From: Dryas octopetala
Taxonomy: Eukaryota > Streptophyta > Magnoliopsida > Rosales > Rosaceae
NCBI GenBank assembly: GCA_963921425.1
Contig: OY992832.1
Coordinates: 21,860,835 to 21,924,834 of the forward strand
DNA length: 64,000 nucleotides
Direction of reading: 5' to 3'
Numbering within the stretch: the stretch's first letter is position 1; each line of letters begins with the position of its first letter. Shown in pieces: positions 27,760 through 37,441 of the stretch. The notes below the pieces were generated by a model. That model was not told the origin of the DNA. It did no database searches and worked only from the letters and a program-made list of their open reading frames with translations. Both the position numbers and the translations under genes were made by a program.

Positions 27760-27770
27760 TGACCAAAAAA
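27760..27770 (+). mobile_element. Minimal LINE-tail insertion (11 bp) with 20-bp target-site duplication
   Basis: Twenty identical bases (27740-27759 and 27771-27790, starting AACAATGATG) flank only TGACC plus six A. The paralogous position in copy B (31637-31656) has the 20-mer once, without insert, so it is the empty site. This indicates an extremely 5'-truncated retroposition. Confidence 0.75.
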
Positions 27771-29262
27771 AACAATGATGAACAAATTCGGTGACTCTGA
27801 TACATGTATGACGGTATGAGCTATGGGCATGAGGTTGACTTGGATTCTGAATGCATGCATTTTAATACTGAATTCAGTTTAAAATTCAAGTAAAAAGCTT
27901 TATAATTAGATAACCCAAGACAAACGCAAATGCACTCACATGACAAGCAATAGCTACAACAGTCGAGGGATTTGATATAACCAGGTCAATATACACACCA
28001 TGTCAAACCCGTCATGCAACAGTTCAACTTCAGATTTCCTAAATATCATATTAAATCAGTAATAATTAGTAATTAACTATATATATTGGGTTTTCAGTGC
28101 TGATATCATAGTTTTAAACTTTTAGTGTTAAGTTAAGATAGCTACTTTTTGATTTGGTTTGATTCTATCTATCAACTTGGTGCCATTGGCAGGTCGGCCC
28201 AGATGTTGACTGACAAAATATATAGTTTTCTTTTTTAGAAAAAAAAATATATATATATTATATATAGATTTTTTTATCCGAATGTTACTTTCGAATAAGA
28301 AAAAAAACTAGATATACTGAATTTGACTTCATTATATTTTATGACTAATAATAGATAGCTTCTATCTAAAATTTCAAATTACATTTGTCAGTCAACCTTT
28401 GGCCAAAAAAATAAGTATTCATAAGGTAACCCTTGTTTTATATGTAACATTTTAAGTTTCTTTTAACAAGAATCGAAAAATGCGGGTGAATGTGATTTCA
28501 TAAACTTGAATTTTGTGTTTTATGTTGGTTTCATTAGTTTTTTACATGTTTATGTAAGAAAAGACATAAGATATATTTATAAGTATCATTTTTATGTAGT
28601 TTCAAATAGACGTCACTGTTGCACAATGACAATTATTGTCACTGTTGAACAATGACAATTTCCGAGCGCTCGATGAACAATGCCAAGCACTTGGCTTATT
28701 AAAGTAGACTGGCATGTCACCATGTTTTTCCAAGTGGGTCGTTCGACCACGAGCTTTTCTGTTTTGGACTTTAAAAAACCCCCTATATGGATCGTTGATA
28801 AATAAGTCTAAATAAGAGATCAGTCCATACACAAAATAGTATAGTTCTCCAATAATTGAAAAATTCGATGTTGTTTTATGTAATGTCCCAATTTTTCATC
28901 CATGTTATTGTTAATTAGTAATATTCGACAATTATGTCAAAAATAATAATTACATAAATAATTTTTTTTATATGTTATTCCACACAAGTTTAAAGAAAAA
29001 ATAATCTTATATTCTTGAACTATAATTAATACTTCAAAATTAATTAACTTGAAATTGATATGATCATTAGTCACAATTTGTGACCTCTCTATTGAAAAAT
29101 TGTTGCTGACGCATCAACTCAAGTGAACAACAAGCGGAAACCTGCAATCTGTTTTGGGTTTTACACCTTCATGATCTTCATCCTTTAAAAACTCAATGCA
29201 CTTTTATAATTTAGTAAATTCATTTTTGTCTGCATGCATGAGACATGGCCAAATAATTGCAT

Positions 29263-29549
29263 GTGGAGTTCATCACATCCCCTCTACAAAGTGCTTGTCC
29301 ATAGATTCTATCAGGGTTGTCTCCAATTGTGTTGCTGTAGAAACCACCTGAGATGGAAGTGTTGGAAGATAAGGACTCAAGGAGCTGCTTCAATTCAGAT
29401 TTGTTTCAAAATGGCTACTAGGAGTGTAGTTTCTGGCACCAGGTGAACAAAAAGTGGAAACAGGATCTGCACCAGAAAGGGTACGTAGCAGGCATGAATA
29501 GTGGTGTAATTATGAGAAGCATAACATGAGAAAGTGTGTCTCTGTTCAT
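29263..29549 (-). pseudogene. Truncated CRK exon 1 fragment
   Basis: Closely similar to 26389-26666 of the intact CRK: signal peptide and the first part of the first DUF26 domain, ending abruptly at the duplication breakpoint. A four-base insertion (GGGTACGTAGCAGG against GGGTAGCAGG) shifts the frame inside the signal peptide region, and a second rearranged patch lies near 29390. With no second domain, membrane helix or kinase, it cannot make a receptor. Confidence 0.88.
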
Positions 29550-30680
29550 TTTCCAAAGATGAGAGCAGAGTGGACACATGCAAATTAAGCCCATAAAAGA
29601 AAATAAAAGATGTAAAGAGATTTATTTAGCCCAAATTTTGTTTATCAAATAATGTAACAGCGTTTCATTTATTCAATTCTGAATCTCAATTATTTATAAT
29701 AAGATATTAACATGTATATATAGATACATTATTTGGTAAACAAATTTGATAAAAAAATTTAATAGATCTATTATTATTGTTTTATGAGCGTAGCAACGGC
29801 TCAAAAGCCGCTGATTTTTTTATTTGGAGTCTATGGCAAGCAAAGTTTAACCATTGGTTCACATATGGCCATATGGATTAAGCTGTACGTTGATCATAGC
29901 ACAAGAACTTCCTTGCTGAAGCTGCACAACCAGCTTGATAAAAGTCATGGTGTATGGATTAGGATAAGTTAAGGATGGATCTCTTCCAATGTGACAAACA
30001 AAAGAGTCACGGTCATGGAGACTAGGAATATTGTTTACAATTAAAGCTTTGATAATCAAAGAACAAATTACTGATAATCAAAGCCTTTGGCACCTTAATT
30101 TGATTATTGCATGCCATTGATCTTTATATGTAAAGTACTGTTGTGAATTACATGCATACTTGATGAAAGTGTCATTATTTTAGCGTTGATGTCTAAATAA
30201 AGGACTAACTAATAATTATAATTAAACTTAGCGAATCCACCAAAATTAATTGACAAGAAACGTAGAGATCCGAAGATCTTATATATTATAATGTAAACAC
30301 TTTAGAATTAATTTCCAATAAATAGACTGATTCCACGCTGAAGATATCTTGCTATCTGATTGACCACTCTGTTGAAGAGAGAGGTAATGAATGATATTAC
30401 TAGTAAAGGATCAGGACTTAACCTAGAATGTACGTGGCACAAAATTAGGGACTTGACCTGTAGAATTTGAAACAAACAAGAATCCAAAGAAGCATATTTG
30501 GAATCAAATTTCCCCGCTACCGACATGACACCAAATTAATAAACAGCATCATCTGCATGCGTGTTTACGTAGGTTCTAGAATCTAGTACGTTTGAATTAT
30601 TTATTATATAATTGCAATAATGTTGGAATTATTAATTTTTTTAGCTACATTTATTCATCAAATAATGTGTTTGTACATAT

Positions 30681-31553
30681 CAGGGTCGGCTTGGGGTGAA
30701 TTTGAAATATACCCTTTTGTATATAATTTTAGTTTTATAAAAGAAAAAATTATAAAATTTTGTAGACCAATTTTCATTATATATAAAACAATATAACAGT
30801 TTGTAGAGCCCTGAACAAAAAATTAAAGTTGTAGAGTCTTTGCCTCTCTTTGGACATTCAAGTTTTGAATAAAAAGTAATAAAAGTTTAGGGCCTTTGGA
30901 CTTGTCAAACAACATACCTCATCAATCATCTCTAAATGCTTTGCCAATGGGCCTTTTTAAGGAGTTTGGCTTTTTATTCTATGTACGTGGCAGCACAACA
31001 GTTTCATCTAAAAAAATTTCCTCACTGGCAGCATTATGTTTTCCATGTATAATATATATAATATATATATATATACAAGAATGCTCTAAAACTAACTGGT
31101 TAGTAAGTTAATACAAATCTAATCATCTTATTGGGCCCACTGCATAATGTAAACTCAAAATCTGAACCGTTTATTTTTTAGACCCTACTTCAAAGATTAT
31201 CCCTGTAAAAAATTTCTAAAATCGGAAGCCATTTAGCCATTTGATTATAACAACAACTATTTATATGCTTTTATCGAAAATACTGATCGTCTATTTATTT
31301 AATCTTAATTAGATGACTAAATGATTTCTGATTTAGTTGATTTTTTGTAATGATGATTTTTGAAGTATGACCTAAATAATTGATGGTTCGGATTATGAAT
31401 TAGTTATGTGATGGGCCCAAAAGCATGATTTGCTTTGTATTAACTTACTAACTGGTTAGCTTTATAGCACTCCTATGTATATTAATATACAAAAAAAAAA
31501 CAATTTGAGCCCCACTAAAAACTGGGCCCTGGGCAGTTACCTCTACCGCCATG
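30681..31553. mobile_element. 873-bp hAT-like insertion in copy B (contains a nested MITE)
   Basis: Copy A reads straight through this position (near 27712). Here the insert begins CAGGGTCGGC and ends CCGCCATG, between GTACATAT (30673-30680) and GTATATAT (31554-31561), an 8-bp near-duplication as for hAT elements. Terminal inverted similarity is weak (CAGGG against CATGG), so the family is tentative. No transposase is encoded. Confidence 0.55.
31078..31474. mobile_element. MITE family 1, copy 1 (about 400 bp)
   Basis: Ends are AAGAATGCTCTAAAACTAAC on the left and, inverted, AGGAGTGCTATAAAGCTAAC on the right, followed inside by inverted CTGGTTAGTAAGTTAATAC. The same sequence occurs at 48440-48838 and, more diverged, at 53170-53588. 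It sits in TA-rich DNA, so the duplication length cannot be read. Non-coding. Confidence 0.8.
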
Positions 31554-32269
31554 GTATATATATTAGTATCTTATTTATTAAAAATTAGATAATTTTATAT
31601 TTGAATTAATGAAACACTCAAATTTTTAGGTTAATTAACAATGATGAACAAATTCGATGACTCTAATACATGCACTACAAAAAAGTGAACAAAGCCCACT
31701 CTTATTGGTGATATAGAATAAGGTGACAATTGAGAAATAGGAACTGAAGTGCCTCGATTTTAACAAAAATTAGTGGCAATTGGACAATGTGGACTAAAGT
31801 GTTCCAATTGCCACCCCATTTTGTGCTACCAATAAAGGGTGTGCTTTGTTCACATTTCTTGTTGTGATGTATGACCGTATGAGCTATGTGCATGAGCTAG
31901 GTTGACTTGGATTCTGAATAAATACATTTTAATACCGAATTCAGTTTAAAATTCAAGTAAAAAGCTTTATAATTAGATAACCCAAGACAAACGCAAATGC
32001 ACTCACATGATACATGTTTGACGTACAGTACGAGCTAGCTATGTGCATGAGGTTGATCGACTTGGATTAGAATACATGCATTTTACTGAATTCATCAGTT
32101 TAAAATTCAAGTAAAAAGCTTTATAATTAGATAACCAATAGCTACAACAGTCAAGGGATTTGATATAATCATATAACCATGTCAATATACACACCAAGTC
32201 AAAGCCGTCATGCAACAGTTCAACTTCAGATTTCTTAAATATCCTATCAAATCAGTAATAATTAGTAAT

Positions 32270-32307
<38 letters not shown>

Positions 32308-32492
32308 GTTTTCAGTGCTGATATCATAGTTTTAAATTTTAGTGTTAAAGTTAAGATAGCTACTTTTTGATTTAGTTTGATTCTATCTATCAACTTGGTG
32401 CCATTGTCCGGGCGGTCCAGAGGTTGACTGACAAAATATATAGTTTTCTTTTTTCAGAAAAAATATATATATATATATATATATAGATTTTT

Positions 32493-33234
32493 GACATAAA
32501 TTCAATTTAGACACATAACTATATATATTATTTTAACGGGGTCCACGAACTTTCAAATATTTTAAATATACACCTGATTTATTATCTAAATTGAAAAATG
32601 AAATTTCGTCCATCAATTTATTGAGAAATCAGTTAAATGTCAGCTTGACTTTTACTAACGGGAATTAATTGGCGACGTGGCACCAACTCAGCATACATTT
32701 CCCGCCAAATGAGCAACACATGTCCACTTGACACGGGCCCACACACTCATCACCTCTTTCCTGCTCATCGAACGCTCTCCTGACCATTTAGTCTCCAAAA
32801 AACATCACGTTTTTCCTCAAATTCGAATATAAATCTCTCACTTGTGTTCAACGAGCGAGAAAAAGATAATGAATTTGTGGACCCGTGTCAGGGGTTAGGT
32901 GGACCTGTGTCGCTCATTTGGCGGGAAATGAGCGATACGGGTCCACCTAACCCCTAACACGGGCCCACAAACTCTCACTCTCTCTATTATTATTAAATTG
33001 TGGGCCCGTGTCGCTCATTTGGCGAGAAATGTTTGCTGAGATAGCGCCACGTCATCAAGTAATCCCGGTCAGCAAAAGTCAAGCTGTCATTTAACTGATC
33101 TCTCAACGAATCAATGGACAGAAATTCATTTTTCAATTTAGATAATATATCGGGTGTATATTTGAAATATTTTAAAGTTCATAGATCTCATTGAAATAGC
33201 TTATATAGTTATGTGTCTAAATTGAATTTATGCC
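32493..33234. mobile_element. 742-bp fold-back MULE MITE with 9-bp duplication and paralogous empty site
   Basis: Left end GACATAAATTCAATTTAGAC and inverted right end GGCATAAATTCAATTTAGAC; the inverted repeats run several hundred bases inward. TAGATTTTT flanks both sides (32484-32492, 33235-33243), and the copy A counterpart (28265-28273) has this 9-mer once with no insert. Such a clean empty site makes the boundaries secure. The centre holds a GC-richer inverted segment with TTTCCCGCCAAATGAGC. Confidence 0.9.
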
Positions 33235-33395
33235 TAGATTTTTTTATCCGAATGTTACTTTCGAATAAGAAAAAAACTAGATATATATACACGTGAATCT
33301 GTACTACTGAATTTGACTTCATTATATTTTATGACTAATATAGGATGCTTCAATCTAAAATTTCAAATTACATTTGACAGTCAACAACCTTTGGC

Positions 33396-34403
33396 AAGCT
33401 ATAGGGGTGGGAAAAAAACTCAGCAAACCATGAAGCCGACCATTCCACACCGAGTTGATTTGATTTGGTTCTGTTTTTTTCTTAAAAAAAAAAAAATTGA
33501 TTTGAGAAACCAAACCAAATTGTCATTCATTTCTGGATCGGTTGTCAGTTTGGTTTCTTCAAAAATGGCGGTTCCCTTAACCAAATCTCAAATTTATTTT
33601 CATGCTTTCATTGGTTGTGTACATTTTCATTTGTTTTCAACGATATTGAGCTTACCTCCAACTATACTACTGAAAAGTGAAACAATACTTAAATTGTCGG
33701 GAATATATAGATGAAAAATGTTTAAAATGGTTGTGGATCAAAACAACCGTTCTTCTTGTAGTGAAAATAATGCACAACCAATCGATAGTGCATTAGGAAG
33801 TTAAAAACTCCCGTATGTCCAAACTTTTAAAAAACTTTATAAATAATCATTCTCTTATTTAGTTATAAATTCTGGTTCTTCGTTACAAATATAGGTGTCG
33901 ATCGATCGGCCAATGTAAATTTTGTTTTTTACAAATTAATCGGTCCTTTAATGTTTAAGTTTTAACTCTTAAACTTTTAGTTACCGACCTTCAAAATAAA
34001 GCTCTGAATGAGTGATTTTATATTCTAAAATAAGCAACTCTATCGAGAATATAATAAGAAAATGAGAAAAAAGTTGTCGGTCGAAGCATAGGGACTTCAC
34101 ATTAAAGAATCGCCAATTGATATTCCTTCTATGTCGACTGGGGAGTTAAAACTTCCGGGCATCATTCAGACTTAAAGAAAAATTATATAATATATAAAAA
34201 GCAAACAGAAATTAATTCATCCAGACTTAACTAATTAACTACCTCTACCTGTATTTTGACTTTATGAGGATACCATTTTCTACGGGACTGGATAACACTA
34301 TTCTGGCATCCTAAATGGCTTTATCCATTCCATATTCGTATATATATTGCTTTCCTATATATGCGAGAGTGTACTGAGGAAATAGCCCCATCCTTCCCAT
34401 TTA
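33396..34403. other. About 1 kb present in copy B only, identity unknown
   Basis: Copy A passes from TTTGGC directly to AAGTATTCATAAGG (near 28404-28425), while here about 1 kb intervenes. The segment includes a TTTGGTT/AACCAAA-rich part. I see no defined ends or coding domain. It may be an insertion in B or a deletion in A. Confidence 0.5.
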
Positions 34404-34419
34404 AGTATTCATAAGGTAA

Positions 34420-34435
34420 TGGCCAAAAGAAAAAA
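34420..34435 (+). mobile_element. Minimal LINE-tail insertion (16 bp) with 14-bp target-site duplication
   Basis: TATTCATAAGGTAA occurs at 34406-34419 and 34436-34449, with only TGGCC plus an A-rich tail between. Copy A has the 14-mer once (near 28415), again the unoccupied state. Confidence 0.7.
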
Positions 34436-34748
34436 TATTCATAAGGTAACCCTAGTTTTATATGGAAAATTTATATGTAACATATATTTTAAGTTTCTTT
34501 TAACAAGAATCTGTTTTCGATTTAAAAAAGAAAAGAAAATATATATATATGCAAATAAAAAAAGTTTCATGATAAAAAAATTAAATAAATAATTTTAAAG
34601 TTCACTTTACATCCCTTAATGATAAATAAACTTACATAAAATGTTGCAATGACAAAAAAGTTCACTTTTTGACAAATAACACTCACATTATAACGGGCCC
34701 CGTGCTTTTACAATGGCAAGCGCTCAGCACACAACCAAGCACTCGGTG

Positions 34749-34780
<32 letters not shown>

Positions 34781-35023
34781 CAAACTGGGCAAACTGCCAT
34801 TATTCGACAGTGGTAACAACCATTTTTACTTTATAACACGGGTAGATGTGACTCTATAAGTTTGAATTTTGTGTTTTATGTTGGTTTTATTAGTTTTTTT
34901 ATATTTTTATGTAAAAAAAGACATAAGGTATATTTATAAGTATCATTTTTTGTAGTTTCAAACATTGTCATTGTCGAACAGTGACAATTTCCAAGCGTTC
35001 GATGAACAATGCCGAGCACTTGG

Positions 35024-35508
35024 TGTAAGAATTATTTATGGACAAACCTAGTTTACTTAGGAAACAAAACAACTCATCATGTCTAAGAACAAAGGAATTG
35101 AGCTCTCCATGGTCTATCCGGATTCACCCTATATGACAGCTGTGTTAACAAGTTTTAAGGGATGAGGGACTTATAGAAGTTGTAGGACTTCACCTAGATA
35201 TGAACTAGGACTCTTAACCTTAGAGGAGCAGGATTGCATCTCGGCACAAAGTCTACTATGGGAAGGACTTGCCGAGACAACCTCTATAAATAGAGCTAGT
35301 CCCTGCTCTCATACACACTGCAGAATATTGAGCCCCATAGAATCAATTGCTTCAAGTTGTAGAGAGAGCAGAAGGCTAGCTTGTTGATTCCACCATGTCT
35401 TCCTCATCTAATGGTAAGTTTGGACTTGCAGGTAGTAATGATCTTATGTGTTCTTATACATGTATGTCTCAAGTATATAACTGGATGTCTTTATATATGT
35501 AGTTTACA
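35024..35508 (+). repeat. 5' LTR of the copia element
   Basis: 485 bp, TG...CA ends. It contains a TATA box at 35285-35292 and, near its 3' end, an ATG in good context (CACCATGT, 35395) followed by a perfect GTAAGT splice donor at 35414. Confidence 0.95.
35285..35292 (+). promoter_or_regulatory. TATA box of the 5' LTR
   Basis: CTATAAATAGAG about 110 bp before the LTR-borne start codon. Transcripts would start near 35315-35325, so the R region would include the ATG and donor. The 3' LTR carries the same box. Confidence 0.75.
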
Positions 35509-37305
35509 TTTGGTATCAGAGCATCACATACATGTTTAAGAATCAAAAGAACGATTTTTCTAGTTGATGTTTTTGCTTAACAAGAAACAAAAGCATGAAA
35601 AATTTTGTATCTGTTTTCCCATCTAATGTAAAAGGTTTTTAAGTTCTATGAGAAGGCCCATTTTTTATGACCCATAAAGTAAAGCCCAACTTAAGGAATC
35701 TCAAAAACAAAAGACACGTTTTTTGTTTGATACATCAGAGAAAAGAAAAGATTAGGGGAAAACAAAATTGGATTGTTAGGTTGCTAGGATTTTCACTGCA
35801 ATAATTTATAGAAATCGATTATTATTCTCTATCTCTTTGATATTCGATCAATTTGTATATCATTGCAATTTGGGTTCGATTTTGGTTCTGTAAATATTTT
35901 TGGTTAACTGGTGCTGCAGGAGCTCTCTGCACCAGGTAAGTTCTCGTTTTCTTTTCTCTTCTTAGAGCATGCGTGGGGATGCACATAGGTTTATTTTTCA
36001 GTTTAAGCATGCTGCCCCACCATTGAGGATGTTTGAGATATATATATATATATATATGCTGCTATGACTATATGCCGATGTCATGTATGATGTTGTATTT
36101 CACGATTCTGGGATTTTAGCTGCTTATGTGTGTTGACATATCTATTTATATAAACATGCTAAAGCAATCAAGTATTAATGGTTATAATCCGCTGCCATAT
36201 TATGTTTTACATACCAGAACAATTGCTTAAGGTTTTCTTTGATCTTAATCCAGAAACCAATGTTAAATAATATTACCAAAGTAATATGACTTGATTAGAA
36301 GTTTCTAGGGATTACGGTTTACATGATCAAGCTTGTAGTATCAAATTAATTACAGAATTTATTTCCCAAAGGATCTATTCTTTCAGGATTGATACTAGCA
36401 TGTTGCAGATTGGTTAAAACATGAAGATACTCTTAAGTAGTTGCTTTCTTGCCCAAAGGTGTAGGAACTACTTAGAAATTGTTTTTTCTTGTAATCTGGT
36501 AATATGATAAGGAATGAATAAAGGACATATCAAGTTATCTTGCTCAAAAGTGTTGCTTGATATTGCATAAACAGTATGTTGTTTTCCTTTTATGTAAGTA
36601 TGAATATTTTCTGCAATATCAGTTTCTTAGACACTTGTTTTTGCATGTTTTCCAGTTAATTCCAATTTTGCTCAGATAGAAACCCTCACTGGTTCCAACT
36701 TTAAGAAATGGAAACAAGACATAGAGATTTACCTAGGGTTATCTGAGTATGATCTAGCTTTGAGAGAGGATAAGCCCAAGCCAATCACTCCCGAGAGTAC
36801 AGCTGAAGAGAAAGTAAAGATGGAGAAGTGGGAAAAATCTAATAGAATGGCTCTACTCATTATGAGAAAAGCCATGACTGATACTGTTAGAGGAGGGATA
36901 GATACTTGTGAAAATGCCAAGGATTTCCTAAAAGCTGTGGGTGAAAAATTTAAGGAATCTGAAAAAGCAGAAACTGGGAATTTGATGACTGCTTTAACAT
37001 CTACTAAATATGATGGACAGGGGAGTGTGCGTGAGCACATTATGAAGCTTATAGACATTGCCTCTAAGCTCAAAGTCCTGGAAATTGCAATTTCTGATCC
37101 CTTTCTGGTTCATATGGCATTGAACTCACTGCCAAATCAGTATGGACAACTGAGGACTACTTATAACACTCAGAAAGACAAATGGAGTTTGAATGAGCTC
37201 ATCTCCATTTGTGTCCAAGAAGAAGAAAGGATCAGAAGGGAGAATGGAGAGGTGGTTGTTAACTTAGTTATCAAAGACCAGTTCAAGAAAGGCAAGAACA
37301 ATTAA
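35395..37305 (+). CDS. Copia gag, predicted to be spliced from an LTR-borne start codon
   Basis: Exon 1 is 35395-35413 (19 nt, MSSSSN plus one base) inside the LTR, ending at GTAAGT. Exon 2 starts at 36656 after TTTTCCAG and runs in frame to a TAA at 37303-37305. The joined protein would be about 222 aa. It carries the copia gag (UBN2-type) region: LTGSNFKKWKQDIEIYL, then YLG and the KDFLKAVGEKF and SLPNQYGQLRTTY blocks. No ATG precedes LTGSNF in the unspliced frame, which supports the splice. The frame ends before the zinc knuckle, which lies in the pol frame downstream, so the gag appears truncated by a frame change near 37300. Splicing is inferred from consensus sites and frame only. Confidence 0.7.
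35511..35522 (+). other. Primer binding site (initiator Met tRNA)
   Basis: TGGTATCAGAGC lies two bases after the 5' LTR and is complementary to the 3' end of plant initiator Met tRNA, the usual copia primer. Confidence 0.9.
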
Positions 37306-37441
37306 GGCTTTTAAGGACAATCAGATTCCCAAGAACAAACCTCAACCTACCAAAGCCAATAACTCACCTAGCAGCTCTCACAACTTAGGGCCAGTTCAAA
37401 CAACACCTTTCAAGTGTTTTTTCTGCAAGAAATAAGGTCAT

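Noticed and set aside
33313..33714. 133-aa plus-strand frame
   Set aside because: No domain, it starts within non-coding duplicated spacer, and its codon texture is random.
35511..35522. tRNA gene suggested by a Met tRNA match
   Set aside because: Only the 12-base primer complement is present, in the correct place two bases after an LTR; there is no tRNA fold.
36729..37073. Antisense frame across gag
   Set aside because: Mirror of the coding gag frame; no independent support.
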